Positions 16,119 to 26,188 of a stretch of DNA of 64,000 nucleotides are shown here, one piece after another (position 1 is the first letter of the stretch; the number at the start of each line of letters is the position of its first letter). Made by a program: the position numbers and the translations under genes. The DNA comes from Pseudideonella sakaiensis (GTDB lineage Bacteria; Pseudomonadota; Gammaproteobacteria; Burkholderiales; Burkholderiaceae_C), in assembly GCF_001293525.1 (NCBI RefSeq), contig NZ_BBYR01000017.1, forward strand, positions 62,001 to 126,000, read 5' to 3'. The notes below the pieces were generated by a model. That model saw nothing but the letters and a program-made list of their open reading frames with translations, was not told the DNA's origin and did no database searches.

Positions 16119-18989
16119 ATGTCCACCACTGCTTCCCTGCCCGTGTCGTCCCCCCTGCCCGCTGGGCGCCCGTCGGCGCTGCCCACGGCGGCGCCCGTGT
16201 CCGCCTACCAGGGCTACCAGATCATCCGCCGCAACGGCGCGGTGGTCGCCTTCGAGCCGAACAAGATCGCGGTGGCGCTGATGAAGGCCTTCCTCGCGGT
16301 GCACGGCACGCAGGGGGCCGCGTCCGCCAGCGTGCGCGAGACCGTCGACGGCCTGACCGAGATGGTCGTGCGCGCGCTGCTGCGCTCGCGTCCGGGCGGC
16401 GGCACCTTCCACATCGAGGACGTGCAGGACCAGGTCGAGCTCGGCCTGATGCGCGGCGGCCACCACGAGGTCGCGCGGGCCTACGTGCTGTACCGCGAGC
16501 GCCGGTCGCAGGAGCGCGCGCGCCAGGGCCAGGCGGCGGCGCCCGCGGCCGAGGCGGCGCTGATGGTGACCGACGGCGGCCGGCGCGTGCCGCTGGACTG
16601 GAACCGCCTCACCGCGATCGTGCAGGGCGCCTGCGACGGCCTCGGCGGCGAGGTGAGCCCGCAGCCGATCCTGGCCGAGACCCGGCGCAACCTGTACGAC
16701 GGCGTCCCGATCGAGGAGGTGCACAAGGCCGCGATCCTGGCCGCCCGCACGCTGATCGAGAAGGACCCGGGCTACACCCGCGCCACCGCGCGGCTGCTGC
16801 TGCACACGATCCGCAAGGAGATCCTCGGCGAGGAGGCGCTGCAGTCCGAGATGGGCCAGCGCTATGCCGACTACTTCCCCGGCTTCGTCCGCAAGGGCGT
16901 GCAGGCCGAGCTGCTGGACGACAAGCTGCTGCAGTACGACCTGGAGCGCCTCGGCGCGGCGCTGAAGCCCGAGCGTGACCTGCAGTTCGACTACCTCGGC
17001 CTGCAGACCCTGTACGACCGCTACTTCCTGCACGTCGACGAGCAGCGCATCGAGCTGCCGCAGGCCTTCTACATGCGCGTGGCGATGGGCCTGGCGCTGA
17101 ACGAGATCGACCGCGAGGGCCGGGCGATCGAGTTCTACGAGGTGCTGTCGAGCTTCGACTTCATGAGCTCGACGCCCACGCTGTTCAACTCCGGCACGCG
17201 CCGCTCGCAGCTGTCGAGCTGCTACCTGACCACCGTCAGGGACGACCTCGACGGCATCTACGAGGCGCTGAAGGAGAACGCGCTGCTGTCGAAGTTCGCC
17301 GGCGGCCTGGGCAACGACTGGACCAACGTGCGCGCGCTCGGCTCGCACATCAAGGGCACGAACGGCAAGAGCCAGGGCGTGGTGCCCTTCCTGAAGGTCG
17401 TCAACGACACCGCGGTCGCGGTCAACCAGGGCGGCAAGCGCAAGGGCGCGGTCTGCGCCTACCTGGAGACCTGGCACCTCGACATCGAGGAGTTCCTGGA
17501 GCTGCGCAAGAACACCGGCGACGACCGGCGGCGCACCCACGACATGAACACCGCGAACTGGATCCCCGACCTGTTCATGCGGCGCGTGATGGAGGGCGGC
17601 GAGTGGACGCTGTTCTCGCCGTCGATCTGCCCGGACCTGCACGACAAGTTCGGCACCGAGTTCGAGATCGCCTACACCGGCTACGAGGCCAAGGTGGCGC
17701 GCGGCGAGATCAAGCTCTTCAAGAAGATGCCCGCGAAGGACCTGTGGCGCAAGATGCTCTCGATGCTGTTCGAGACCGGCCACCCGTGGATCACCTTCAA
17801 GGACGCCTGCAACGTGCGCAGCCCGCAGCAGCACGTCGGCGTGGTGCACTCGAGCAACCTGTGCACCGAGATCACGCTGAACACCAGCGAGACGGAGATC
17901 GCGGTCTGCAACCTCGGCTCGGTGAACCTGGTGCACCACGTGAAGGATGGCCGCATCGACCACGCGAAGCTGAAGAAGACCGTCGCCACCGCGATGCGGA
18001 TGCTCGACAACGTGATCGACATCAACTACTACGCGGTCAAGAAGGCGCGCGACTCGAACCTGCGCCACCGCCCCGTCGGCCTCGGCATCATGGGCTTCCA
18101 GGACGCGCTGTACGAGCTGCGCGTGCCCTATGCCTCGCAGGAGGCGGTCGACTTCGCCGACCGCTCGATGGAAGCCGTCTGCTACCACGCCTACTGGGCG
18201 TCGACCGAACTGGCCGAGGAGCGCGGCCGCTACAGCAGCTTCCGCGGCTCGCTGTGGGACCGTGGCATCCTGCCGCTGGACAGCCTGGACCTGCTGGCCC
18301 AGTCGCGCGGCGGGCATGTCGAGGTGGACCGCAGCGCGACGCTGGACTGGGGCGCGCTGCGCGAACGCATCGCGGCCCACGGCATGCGCAACAGCAACTG
18401 CGTGGCGATTGCGCCGACGGCGACGATCTCCAACATCGTCGGCGTCAGCGCGTCGATCGAGCCGTCGTTCGGCAACCTGTCGGTCAAGTCCAACCTGTCG
18501 GGCGAGTTCACGCTGCTCAACGAGTACCTGGTGCGTGACCTGAAGCAGCTCGGCCTCTGGGACGACGTGATGGTCATGGACCTGAAGCACTTCGACGGTT
18601 CGCTGCGTCGCATCGACCGGGTCCCCGAGGACCTGAAGCGCCTGTACGCCACCGCGTTCGAGATCGAGACCGAGTGGCTGGTCGAGGCCGCGGCGCGCCG
18701 GCAGAAGTGGATCGACCAGGCCCAGTCGCTGAACCTCTACATCGCGGGGGCCTCGGGCAAGAAGCTCGACGAGACCTACAAGCTCGCGTGGACGCGCGGC
18801 CTGAAGACCACCTACTACCTGCGCACCGTGGGTGCCACGCACGCCGAGAAGTCGACCGTGAAGAACAGCGGCCAGCTGAATGCGGTGGCCAGCCACGCGG
18901 CACCGGTGGCCGCGGCCGCGGTCGAGGAACCGGCCAGCGACATCAAGTTCTGCGCGATCGACGACCCCACCTGCGAGGCCTGCCAGTGA
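16119..18989 (+). CDS. nrdA: ribonucleoside-diphosphate reductase, alpha subunit (class I)
   Basis: NrdA reduces ribonucleoside diphosphates to deoxy forms using a radical generated in NrdB. This 956-residue protein is longer than E. coli NrdA because it begins with two ATP-cone-like regulatory regions (about 28-110 and 150-235). The active-site pattern is complete: Cys368 and Cys597 as the redox pair, and Asn580-Leu-Cys582-Thr-Glu584 with the thiyl-radical Cys at 582. The C-terminal Cys952/Cys955 pair accepts electrons from thioredoxin or glutaredoxin. There is no clear ribosome site before the ATG. nrdB follows after 193 bases. Confidence 0.97.
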   Translation: MSTTASLPVSSPLPAGRPSALPTAAPVSAYQGYQIIRRNGAVVAFEPNKIAVALMKAFLAVHGTQGAASASVRETVDGLTEMVVRALLRSRPGGGTFHIEDVQDQVELGLMRGGHHEVARAYVLYRERRSQERARQGQAAAPAAEAALMVTDGGRRVPLDWNRLTAIVQGACDGLGGEVSPQPILAETRRNLYDGVPIEEVHKAAILAARTLIEKDPGYTRATARLLLHTIRKEILGEEALQSEMGQRYADYFPGFVRKGVQAELLDDKLLQYDLERLGAALKPERDLQFDYLGLQTLYDRYFLHVDEQRIELPQAFYMRVAMGLALNEIDREGRAIEFYEVLSSFDFMSSTPTLFNSGTRRSQLSSCYLTTVRDDLDGIYEALKENALLSKFAGGLGNDWTNVRALGSHIKGTNGKSQGVVPFLKVVNDTAVAVNQGGKRKGAVCAYLETWHLDIEEFLELRKNTGDDRRRTHDMNTANWIPDLFMRRVMEGGEWTLFSPSICPDLHDKFGTEFEIAYTGYEAKVARGEIKLFKKMPAKDLWRKMLSMLFETGHPWITFKDACNVRSPQQHVGVVHSSNLCTEITLNTSETEIAVCNLGSVNLVHHVKDGRIDHAKLKKTVATAMRMLDNVIDINYYAVKKARDSNLRHRPVGLGIMGFQDALYELRVPYASQEAVDFADRSMEAVCYHAYWASTELAEERGRYSSFRGSLWDRGILPLDSLDLLAQSRGGHVEVDRSATLDWGALRERIAAHGMRNSNCVAIAPTATISNIVGVSASIEPSFGNLSVKSNLSGEFTLLNEYLVRDLKQLGLWDDVMVMDLKHFDGSLRRIDRVPEDLKRLYATAFEIETEWLVEAAARRQKWIDQAQSLNLYIAGASGKKLDETYKLAWTRGLKTTYYLRTVGATHAEKSTVKNSGQLNAVASHAAPVAAAAVEEPASDIKFCAIDDPTCEACQ

Positions 18990-19182
18990 TGCCCGCCGCG
19001 GGCCGTTTCGCCGATGACCGGCGACCGGTCCGCGGCGACATGTCGCGCGCCGATGGGCCCTGCGACACCGGGCATTGAAGCCGGCGAGCAACAGCCCCCT
19101 GCACGACATCGGCACCGCGTCAAGATTCGCTTGGTGTTCGACATCAACCCTCCGATAATTCAAAAGGCACAGGAAACTCACC

Positions 19183-20475
19183 ATGCTGGTCTGGGAAGAA
19201 GACGTCCCCTCGACAACGCATTCCTCGAGCCCCGCGCACAAGCCGTACGCCACGAGCCAAGCCAGCGGGTCGGCTTCGGTGACCCCGTCGTCCGCTGCCC
19301 TCGCCACCGCGGCGGCGCAACCGGTCCCGGCCCAGCGGCCCGCCGCCAGCGCGCCCGCGCTGCCCCGCCAGTCGGCGGCCTTCGTCGCTCCCACGCCGCT
19401 GCCCATCGCGTCGCTGCCGGTCGTGCGCCAGCCGGCCCCGTCCGGTGACGGCGAGACACGCCGCGTGCGGGCCGCCGACAAGCGCATCATCAACGGCCAG
19501 ACCGACGTCAACCAGCTCGTCCCCTTCAAGTACAAGTGGGCCTGGGAGAAGTACCTCGCGACCTGCGCGAACCACTGGATGCCGCAGGAGGTCAACATGT
19601 CGCGCGACATCGCGACCTGGAAGGACCCGAACGGCCTGAGCGAGGACGAGCGCCGGATCATCAAGCGCAACCTCGGCTTCTTCGTCACCGCCGACTCGCT
19701 GGCGGCGAACAACATCGTGCTCGGCACCTACCGGCACATCACCGCCCCGGAGTGCCGCCAGTTCCTGCTGCGCCAGGCCTTCGAGGAGGCGATCCATACC
19801 CACGCCTACCAGTACATCGTCGAGTCGCTGGGGCTGGACGAGGCCGAGATCTTCAACGCCTACAACGAGGTCGCGTCGATCCGCGACAAGGACGAGTTCC
19901 TGATCCCGTTCATCGACGTGATCATGGACCCGAACTTCCGCACCGGCACCGCCGAGGCGGACCAGACGCTGCTGAAGAGCCTGATCGTCTTCGCGTGCCT
20001 GATGGAAGGCCTGTTCTTCTACGTCGGCTTCACGCAGATCCTGGCGCTCGGCCGCCAGAACAAGATGACCGGGGCCGCGGAGCAGTACCAGTACATCCTG
20101 CGCGACGAGTCGATGCACTGCAACTTCGGCATCGACCTGATCAACCAGATCAAGCTCGAGAACCCGCAGCTGTGGACCGCGGCCTTCCGCGACGAGATCA
20201 AGGCGCTGTTCCAGAAGGCCGTCGAGCTGGAGTACCGCTATGCCGAGGACACCATGCCGCGCGGCGTGCTCGGCATGAACGCATCGATGTTCAAGGGCTA
20301 CCTGCGCTACATCGCCAACCGGCGGGCGACGCAGATCGGCCTCGAGCCGCTCTTCCCGAACGAGGAGAACCCCTTCCCTTGGATGAGCGAGATGATCGAC
20401 CTGAAGAAGGAGCGCAACTTCTTCGAGACGCGCGTCATCGAATACCAGTCCGGCGGCGCGCTGTCGTGGGACTGA
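19183..20475 (+). CDS. nrdB: ribonucleoside-diphosphate reductase, beta subunit
   Basis: NrdB houses the di-iron/tyrosyl radical cofactor that activates NrdA. In this 430-residue protein the ferritin-like core starts near residue 95. Glu202, His205 and Tyr209 lie in the Glu-X-X-His-X-X-X-Tyr arrangement of E. coli Glu115-His118-Tyr122, so a tyrosyl radical is expected. The first 90 residues are a Ser/Ala/Pro-rich extension after a conserved Met-Leu-Val-Trp-Glu start, longer than usual. AGGAAA lies about 7 bases before the ATG. It probably shares the nrdA promoter. Confidence 0.97.
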   Translation: MLVWEEDVPSTTHSSSPAHKPYATSQASGSASVTPSSAALATAAAQPVPAQRPAASAPALPRQSAAFVAPTPLPIASLPVVRQPAPSGDGETRRVRAADKRIINGQTDVNQLVPFKYKWAWEKYLATCANHWMPQEVNMSRDIATWKDPNGLSEDERRIIKRNLGFFVTADSLAANNIVLGTYRHITAPECRQFLLRQAFEEAIHTHAYQYIVESLGLDEAEIFNAYNEVASIRDKDEFLIPFIDVIMDPNFRTGTAEADQTLLKSLIVFACLMEGLFFYVGFTQILALGRQNKMTGAAEQYQYILRDESMHCNFGIDLINQIKLENPQLWTAAFRDEIKALFQKAVELEYRYAEDTMPRGVLGMNASMFKGYLRYIANRRATQIGLEPLFPNEENPFPWMSEMIDLKKERNFFETRVIEYQSGGALSWD

Positions 20476-20651
20476 ACAGGATCCGCATCACGCGATGCAG
20501 CGACGCCAGAAGCGCTGCGGGCGGGATGCTCCCCATTCACCGTGGGGAACCGGGCCGACGGGCCGGCTGTCACGCGGTGAATTGCTGTGCGGCGTCGGCC
20601 CCGTGCCGTCGTCGGGCAGTGCTCTTTTCCACTTGATCAAGGAGAAATCGA

Positions 20652-21104
20652 ATGGCAACTGCGAAGAAGGCCGCTCCGGCCAAGAAAGCCGCCCCCGCGA
20701 AGAAGGCGGCCCCCGCGAAGAAGGCTGCGCCGGCCAAGAAGGCGGCGGCGAAGAAGGCCGCCCCGGCCAAGAAGGCGCCGGCGAAGAAGGCGGCCCCCGC
20801 GAAGAAGGCCGCGCCGGCCAAGAAGGCGGCGGCGAAGAAGGCGGCCCCGGCGAAGAAGGCCGCGCCGGCCAAGAAGGCGGCGGCGAAGAAGGCCGCCCCG
20901 GCGAAGAAGGCTGCGCCGGCCAAGAAGGCCGCGGCGAAGAAGGCACCCGCCAAGAAGGCGGCCGCGAAGAAGGCTGCGAAGAAGGCGGCTGCTCCCGCAC
21001 CTGCTGCGGCGCCTGCCGCAGCGCCCGCTGCGGCCGCTCCGGCGGCCAAGACGGCGCTGAGCCCGCAGGCGGCCTGGCCTTTCCCGACGGGCAACAAGCC
21101 CTGA
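20652..21104 (+). CDS. histone H1-like / AlgP-like Lys-Ala-Pro repeat protein
   Basis: This 150-residue protein is built from tandem Ala-Ala-Pro-Ala-Lys-Lys units from about residue 5 to 115. An Ala/Pro-rich linker follows, then a short C-terminal segment ending Trp-Pro-Phe-Pro-Thr-Gly-Asn-Lys-Pro. It resembles bacterial histone-H1 mimics such as Bordetella BpH1/BpH2 and Pseudomonas AlgP, which bind DNA through their basic tails. The coding DNA is itself repetitive (AAGAAGGCN units), so length may vary by slippage. An AAGGAGAAA ribosome site precedes the ATG, and a strong terminator follows. Confidence 0.88.
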   Translation: MATAKKAAPAKKAAPAKKAAPAKKAAPAKKAAAKKAAPAKKAPAKKAAPAKKAAPAKKAAAKKAAPAKKAAPAKKAAAKKAAPAKKAAPAKKAAAKKAPAKKAAAKKAAKKAAAPAPAAAPAAAPAAAAPAAKTALSPQAAWPFPTGNKP

Positions 21105-21127
21105 CGGGCGTCCGTTCCACCGAAGGC

Positions 21128-21151
21128 AACCCGGCTCCGGCCGGGTTTTTC
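21128..21151 (+). terminator. rho-independent terminator after the histone-like gene
   Basis: An 8-base stem (AACCCGGC with GCCGGGTT) on a TCCG tetraloop is followed directly by a run of T. It lies 24 bases after the stop codon and is the clearest intrinsic terminator in the window. It may also serve the convergent kinase gene. Confidence 0.9.
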
Positions 21152-21183
21152 TTTGGGCCCTGCCGGCCCGCGGCGTCAGCCGC

Positions 21184-22089
21184 TCAGAGCCCCAGGGCCG
21201 CGCGGTCGATGGTGTGGTTCTGGCCGCCGCGCTGCGCGATCTTCAGCGCCCCGAGGCGGTTGCCCAGTTCCGCGCAGCGTGCCAGCGTCCAGCCACGCTC
21301 CAGGCCGTACAGCAGCGCGGCGCGGAAGGCGTCGCCGCAGCCCGTCGGATCCGCCACCTCGGTGGCCGTCACGCCGGGCACGTGCGTGCGTTCGCCCTGG
21401 ATCCACACCTCGCAGCCCTCGGCCCCGAGCGTCACCACCACGCCCTGCAGGCCGCCGCGCGACAGCGAGGCGAGGGTCTCGCCGGTGCGCTCGCACAGCA
21501 TGCGGGCCTCGTAGTCGTTCATCGCCGCCCAGGTGGCCTGGGCCAGGAAGGCGCGCAGTTCGTCGCCGTCGAACATCGGCAGGCCCTGGCCCGGGTCGAA
21601 GATGAAGGGGATGCGGGCCTCGGCGAGCTGGCGCGCGTGCTGCAGCATGGCCTCGCGCCCGTCCGGCGCGATGATCGCGATCTTCAGGTCCGCGCGCGCC
21701 GGCACCGGCGTCTCGTGTGCCGACTGCATCGCGCCGGGATGGAAGGCCGTGATCTGGTTGTTGTCGGTGTCGGTGATGATGATCGCCTGCGCCGTGTAGC
21801 TGTCGCCGGCCACCGCGATGTGCCGGGTATCCACGCCCAGCCCGCCCAGCCGCTCGACGTACTCACCGCCGTCGTTGCCCACCGCGGCCATCACCACCGC
21901 CGAGCCGCCCAGGCCCGCCAGGTTGTAGGCGATGTTGCCGGCACAGCCGCCGAACTCGCGGCGCAGCGTCGGCACGAGGAAGCTGACGTTCAGGATGTGC
22001 ACCTGGTCCGGCAGGATCTGCTGCGCGAAGCGGCCGGGGAAGGTGGTGATGGTGTCGAAGGCGAGGGAGCCGCAGATCAGGGCCGGCAT
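21184..22089 (-). CDS. PfkB-family carbohydrate/nucleoside kinase (adenosine kinase-like)
   Basis: This 301-residue protein has the ribokinase fold. The N-terminal part has Gly-Gly-X-Ala-Gly-Asn-Ile-Ala-Tyr-Asn-Leu (about 47-57), and the C-terminal signature is Asp-Pro-Thr-Gly-Cys-Gly-Asp-Ala-Phe, whose last Asp is the catalytic base. The second residue of the Asp-Thr-Ala/Pro-Gly motif is normal for the adenosine-kinase-like group. The substrate cannot be told from sequence. It lies last in a minus-strand run accB-accC-prmA-zinc ribbon-kinase, 14 bases after the zinc-ribbon gene. Confidence 0.88.
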   Translation of the reverse strand: MPALICGSLAFDTITTFPGRFAQQILPDQVHILNVSFLVPTLRREFGGCAGNIAYNLAGLGGSAVVMAAVGNDGGEYVERLGGLGVDTRHIAVAGDSYTAQAIIITDTDNNQITAFHPGAMQSAHETPVPARADLKIAIIAPDGREAMLQHARQLAEARIPFIFDPGQGLPMFDGDELRAFLAQATWAAMNDYEARMLCERTGETLASLSRGGLQGVVVTLGAEGCEVWIQGERTHVPGVTATEVADPTGCGDAFRAALLYGLERGWTLARCAELGNRLGALKIAQRGGQNHTIDRAALGL

Positions 22090-22103
22090 GGGTTGCTCCA
22101 GGG

Positions 22104-23177
22104 TCAGGGATAGAAGAGCTCGACGGTGTAGCCGTTGATGGTGCGTTCGCCCGCGCTCAGCACCAGCTCCAGCGGCAGCTCGCCGCCCCGCGGGATCACC
22201 GGGTCGTCGAGCCCGAAGTCCGCCGGCAGCAGCGTGCGCCGCGCGATCAGCTCGCCGCGGATGTCCGTCAGGCTCAGCTCCACCGCCGGCACCGCGAGCG
22301 CGGTGCGGCCCAGGTTGCGCAGCTGCAGCGTCAGGCGCACGGCCGGGCCCTGCGGGCCGACGCGGGCCAGCTTGCTGCCGTCCAGGCGGACCTGGTCGAG
22401 GTGCCGGGGCGCCGACACCTCGCAGCCCCAGCGCGCGCAGCCGGCCCGCAGCCAGCCGGCGAGCAGTGGCGAGCGGGCAGCGAGGTCGTCGCGGAAATGG
22501 ATGCCGGCCTGCACCGCGCCGACGAGTGCCAGCAGCACGGCGCAGCCGCCCAGCGCGGCACGCATCGCCGGGCTGTTCCAGCGCGCGGCGCGGTCGGCCT
22601 GGCGCACGAAGCCGGGGGCCGCCGGCGCAGGGGCCGGCGCCCGCACCGGCGCCGGGGGCCGCACAGGCGGTGGCGGCAGGGCGGCGTCGCGCTCCGCGGC
22701 CGCGTGCGGCGCGTCGTCCCCGGGCCGCAGCGGCGGCGCCGGCGGCTCGTCCTCGGGCGCTGCGTCCATGGCTGCGGCAACGGCGGCCGCCGCTGCGATC
22801 GGCAGCCCGGGCTCGTGTGCACTGCGCGGCTCGGCCGGCTGCGCGGGATCCGGATCCCGGTCCGGTGGCGCGTCGGGGGCGGCGGGCCGCAGCAGGCGGC
22901 CCGCGCCGGCCGGCTCCTCGTCCGGATCCGCCACCGGCGGCCAGCCTGGCTCATCGAACGCCGGCTCGATGCGGCGGGCCGGACCGGGCGGCGTGGCGGC
23001 GGCCCTCGGCGCGCCTTCCAGCGGGCTGCCGTCGGCGGCCAGCTCGACCAGGCCGTCGAGGGCGTTGAACACCGTGTCGCAGCGGCCGCAGCGCACCCAG
23101 CCCTCGGAGACGCGCAGCTGGTCCTGCACCACGCGGAACAGGGTGCCGCAGTGGCTGCAGCGGGTCGCCAGGCTCAT
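22104..23177 (-). CDS. DUF3426 zinc-ribbon membrane protein (MJ0042-type)
   Basis: This 357-residue protein starts with a zinc ribbon: Cys-Ser-His-Cys-Gly-Thr and Cys-Gly-Arg-Cys, about residues 7-31. A long Pro/Ala/Asp-rich linker follows (about 50-200), then one transmembrane segment (about 207-225) and a C-terminal DUF3426 domain with an immunoglobulin-like pattern, about 120 residues. Function unknown; the gene is regularly found after prmA in betaproteobacteria, as here. The start may be the ATG at 23177 or one four codons earlier at 23189; neither has a clear ribosome site. Confidence 0.85.
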   Translation of the reverse strand: MSLATRCSHCGTLFRVVQDQLRVSEGWVRCGRCDTVFNALDGLVELAADGSPLEGAPRAAATPPGPARRIEPAFDEPGWPPVADPDEEPAGAGRLLRPAAPDAPPDRDPDPAQPAEPRSAHEPGLPIAAAAAVAAAMDAAPEDEPPAPPLRPGDDAPHAAAERDAALPPPPVRPPAPVRAPAPAPAAPGFVRQADRAARWNSPAMRAALGGCAVLLALVGAVQAGIHFRDDLAARSPLLAGWLRAGCARWGCEVSAPRHLDQVRLDGSKLARVGPQGPAVRLTLQLRNLGRTALAVPAVELSLTDIRGELIARRTLLPADFGLDDPVIPRGGELPLELVLSAGERTINGYTVELFYP

Positions 23178-23229
23178 GCCGGGAATCATGCCATGCCGAG
23201 GGGGGATCGCCGGGGCGCCGGGCGGGCGC

Positions 23230-24135
23230 TCAGCGCCGCCCGGTCATCAGGATCCAGCCGTCCTGGGCGTCGCTGACCTGCAGCGCCAGCCACGGCGCGT
23301 AGGCCTCGCGCAGCTCCTCGGCCTGGCGCTCCAGGATGCCGGCCAGCACCAGGTCGCCGCCGGGAGCGACGTGGCCGCACAGCAGCGGCGCCAGCAGCTT
23401 CAGCGGCGTGGCCAGGATGTTGGCGAGCACCAGCGGGTAGCCGCCGGCCGGCGCCGCGACCGCGTCGGGCAGGCCGGCGCGCAGCGCGACGCCGTTCTCA
23501 GAGGCGTTCAGCCGCGTCGCCTCGACGGCCGCCGGGTCGATGTCCACCGCATCGATGTCGCGGGCGCCGTGCAGCGCGGCGCCGATCGCCAGGATGCCGG
23601 AGCCGCAGCCGTAGTCGAGCACCGCGTGCCAGGCGGCGGCGCGTTCGGCGGCGCGCGTCGCGATCCAGCGCAGGCACATGTGGGTGGTCGGGTGGGTGCC
23701 GGTGCCGAAGGCGAGGCCGGGATCCAGCCGGATCACCTGCCGCGCGGCCTCGGGCGGCGTGTGCCAGCTCGGCACGATCCAGAAGCTGGGCGTCACCTCC
23801 ACCGGCGCGAACTGCGACTGGGTCAGGCGCACCCAGTCCTGGGCCGGCACCTCGCTCACCGCATGGCGCTCGAGCCCCTCGGCCCAGTCCTGGGCCAGCA
23901 GCAGCGCGGCCGCAGCCTCGGCCGCGTCGGCCTCCTCGAACAGCGCACGGATCGTGGAGCGCTGCCAGCCCGGCCGCGGCGGCGGCAGGCCGGGCTCGCC
24001 GAACAGCGCGGATTCGGCCGCGGTATCGGCGTCGGCATCCTCGACGGAGACGGACAGCGCCCCCAGCTCGTCGATCAGCGCATCCGACACCGGGTCCACG
24101 AGCGCCTCGGGCGCCAGCAGCTGCAATTCGACCAT
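23230..24135 (-). CDS. prmA: ribosomal protein L11 methyltransferase PrmA
   Basis: PrmA trimethylates ribosomal protein L11 using S-adenosylmethionine. This 301-residue protein has an N-terminal substrate-binding domain (about 1-110) and a Rossmann methyltransferase domain. It has Phe-Gly-Thr-Gly-Thr-His-Pro-Thr-Thr, the SAM motif Val-Leu-Asp-Tyr-Gly-Cys-Gly-Ser-Gly-Ile-Leu, and Asn-Ile-Leu-Ala-X-Pro-Leu in place of the common Asn-Ile-Leu-Ala-Asn-Pro. The ATG at 24135 has a GAGG site. It follows accC by 20 bases in the same operon. Confidence 0.96.
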   Translation of the reverse strand: MVELQLLAPEALVDPVSDALIDELGALSVSVEDADADTAAESALFGEPGLPPPRPGWQRSTIRALFEEADAAEAAAALLLAQDWAEGLERHAVSEVPAQDWVRLTQSQFAPVEVTPSFWIVPSWHTPPEAARQVIRLDPGLAFGTGTHPTTHMCLRWIATRAAERAAAWHAVLDYGCGSGILAIGAALHGARDIDAVDIDPAAVEATRLNASENGVALRAGLPDAVAAPAGGYPLVLANILATPLKLLAPLLCGHVAPGGDLVLAGILERQAEELREAYAPWLALQVSDAQDGWILMTGRR

Positions 24136-24155
24136 GCGGGCCTCGTCCTCGCAGG

Positions 24156-25505
24156 CTAGCGCTTGTGCGCCGCCATCCAGCCTTCGAGGTAGTGGATGCT
24201 GGTGCCCCCCTCGACGAACTTGGCGTCCACCATCAGCTCGCGGTGCAGCGGGATGTTGGTCAGGATGCCCTCGACCACCGTCTCCGACAGCGCGATGCGC
24301 ATGCGCGCGAGCGCCTGGTCGCGGGTGTCGCCGTGCACGATGATCTTGCCGATCATCGAGTCGTAGTGGGGCGGCACGAAGTAGTTCGCGTACACGTGCG
24401 AGTCCACCCGCACACCGGGCCCGCCCGGCGCATGCCAGGTGGTGATGCGGCCGGGGGAGGGCGTGAACTTGTAGGGGTCCTCGGCGTTGATCCGGCACTC
24501 GATCGCATGCCCGCGCAGCTGCACCTGGCGCTGCGTGAACGGCAGCTTCTCGCCCGCGGCGACCCGGATCTGCTGCTGCACGATGTCCACGCCGGTGACG
24601 AGCTCGGTCACCGGGTGCTCCACCTGCACCCGCGTGTTCATCTCGATGAAGTAGAACTCGCCGTTCTCGAACAGGAACTCGAAGGTGCCGGCGCCGCGGT
24701 AGCCGATCTTCTTGCAGGCGGTGGCGCAGCGGTCGCCGATGCGCTCGATGATGCGCCGCGGGATGCCGGGCGCCGGCGCCTCCTCGATGATCTTCTGGTG
24801 GCGCCGCTGCATCGAGCAGTCGCGCTCGCCCAGCCAGACCGCGTTGCGGTGCTGGTCGGCCAGCACCTGGATCTCGATGTGGCGCGGGTTCTCGAGGAAC
24901 TTCTCCATGTAGACCGACGGGTTGCCGAAGGCCGCGCCGGCCTCCGCGCGCGTGGTCTGCACCGCGTGGATCAGCGCCGCCTCGGTGTGCACCACCCGCA
25001 TGCCGCGGCCGCCGCCGCCGCCGGCCGCCTTGATGATCACCGGGTAGCCGATCGCGCGGGCGATGCGGATGATCTCCTTCGGGTCGTCCGGCAGCGCGCC
25101 CTCCGAGCCGGGCACGCAGGGCACGCCCGAGCGGATCATCGCCTGCTTGGCCGAGACCTTGTCGCCCATCATCCGGATCGATTCCGGCGTCGGGCCGATG
25201 AAGGTGAAGCCGCTGCGCTCGACGCGCTCGGCGAAGTCGGCGTTCTCCGAGAGGAAGCCGTAGCCCGGGTGGATCGCTTCGGCGTCCGTCACCTCGGCCG
25301 TCGAGATGATGGCCGGCATGTTGAGGTAACTGAGCGACGAGGCCGCGGGGCCGATGCACACGGCCTCGTCGGCCAGGCGCACGTACTTCGCGTCGCGGTC
25401 CGCCTCCGAGTAGACGACCACCGACTTGATGCCCATCTCGCGGCAGGCGCGCTGGATGCGCAGGGCGATCTCGCCCCGGTTCGCGATCAGAATCTTCTTG
25501 AACAT
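24156..25505 (-). CDS. accC: acetyl-CoA carboxylase, biotin carboxylase subunit
   Basis: AccC carboxylates the biotin of AccB with bicarbonate and ATP, the first half-reaction of malonyl-CoA synthesis. This 449-residue protein has the normal length. It shows the conserved start [11 protein letters not shown], an ATP-grasp glycine loop (Gly-Gly-Gly-Gly-Arg-Gly-Met, about 164-170), and the active-site Glu/Asn/Arg region [13 protein letters not shown]. accB lies upstream, prmA downstream. Confidence 0.98.
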   Translation of the reverse strand: MFKKILIANRGEIALRIQRACREMGIKSVVVYSEADRDAKYVRLADEAVCIGPAASSLSYLNMPAIISTAEVTDAEAIHPGYGFLSENADFAERVERSGFTFIGPTPESIRMMGDKVSAKQAMIRSGVPCVPGSEGALPDDPKEIIRIARAIGYPVIIKAAGGGGGRGMRVVHTEAALIHAVQTTRAEAGAAFGNPSVYMEKFLENPRHIEIQVLADQHRNAVWLGERDCSMQRRHQKIIEEAPAPGIPRRIIERIGDRCATACKKIGYRGAGTFEFLFENGEFYFIEMNTRVQVEHPVTELVTGVDIVQQQIRVAAGEKLPFTQRQVQLRGHAIECRINAEDPYKFTPSPGRITTWHAPGGPGVRVDSHVYANYFVPPHYDSMIGKIIVHGDTRDQALARMRIALSETVVEGILTNIPLHRELMVDAKFVEGGTSIHYLEGWMAAHKR

Positions 25506-25630
25506 TCAGGAGGCTCCCCGGCCCGCATCGGCAAGCCTGGTGTTCGGGCGGCCGCCGCGGCGCCGCGCCACGTGCACCGGGCCCGTGGAGACGGGCGGCG
25601 CGGGCGCGCGGGCGCTGCGGCGAAGCCGCG

Positions 25631-26101
25631 TCACTCGATGTGGAACAGCGGCTGGCCGAACTCGACCGGCTGGCCGTTCTCGCACAGGATGCGCGTGACC
25701 GTGCCGGACTTGTCGGCCTCGATCTCGTTCATGATCTTCATCGCTTCGATGATGCAGATCGGCTCGCCTTCCTTGACGCTGCTGCCGACCTCGACGAAGG
25801 CCTTCGCGCCCGGGCTGGCCGAGCGGTAGAAGGTGCCGACCATCGGCGACTTGACGGCGTGGGCCGTCGATTCGGCCGACGCCGGCGCGGCCGCGGCCGC
25901 CGGGGCCGCGCTGGCGGCCACCGGAGCCGCCGCGGGTGCGGCGGCGGCCGCCATCGGCAGCACCACCGGCGGTGCCAGCGCCGCCACGGCCGGTGCGGAT
26001 TTCACGATGCGGACCTTGCCGTCCGCCTCGGTGATCTCGAGTTCGGAGATGTTCGATTCCGACACCAGGTCGACGAGGGTCTTGAGCTTGCGTAGGTCCA
26101 T
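25631..26101 (-). CDS. accB: biotin carboxyl carrier protein AccB
   Basis: AccB carries the biotin that shuttles carboxyl groups between AccC and the carboxyltransferase. This 156-residue protein has a short N-terminal helix and a 45-residue Ala/Pro/Val-rich flexible linker. The lipoyl/biotinyl domain (about 80-156) has the biotin Lys at 122 in Glu-Ala-Met-Lys-Ile-Met and the 'thumb' region before it. The ATG at 26101, after a GGAGATCC ribosome site, is preferred to the frame start 17 codons upstream. It leads the accB-accC operon. Confidence 0.97.
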   Translation of the reverse strand: MDLRKLKTLVDLVSESNISELEITEADGKVRIVKSAPAVAALAPPVVLPMAAAAAPAAAPVAASAAPAAAAAPASAESTAHAVKSPMVGTFYRSASPGAKAFVEVGSSVKEGEPICIIEAMKIMNEIEADKSGTVTRILCENGQPVEFGQPLFHIE

Positions 26102-26188
26102 CGGGATCTCCGTCGGATGAGGCTGCCGCGCATGCTGCGCCGGCGAGAACAACGACGCCTCGCCGGTGCGGCGAGGCGACGGGGTGGG

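Noticed and set aside
15783-19727. 1314-codon minus-strand frame opposite nrdA and nrdB
   Set aside because: It lies antisense to two unmistakable enzymes; the Val/His/Leu/Gln/Asp bias is typical of shadow frames in this base composition.
20660-21000. Tandem repeats that could suggest a CRISPR array
   Set aside because: The units are short, have no spacers, and encode an uninterrupted Lys/Ala/Pro protein with its own ribosome site and terminator.
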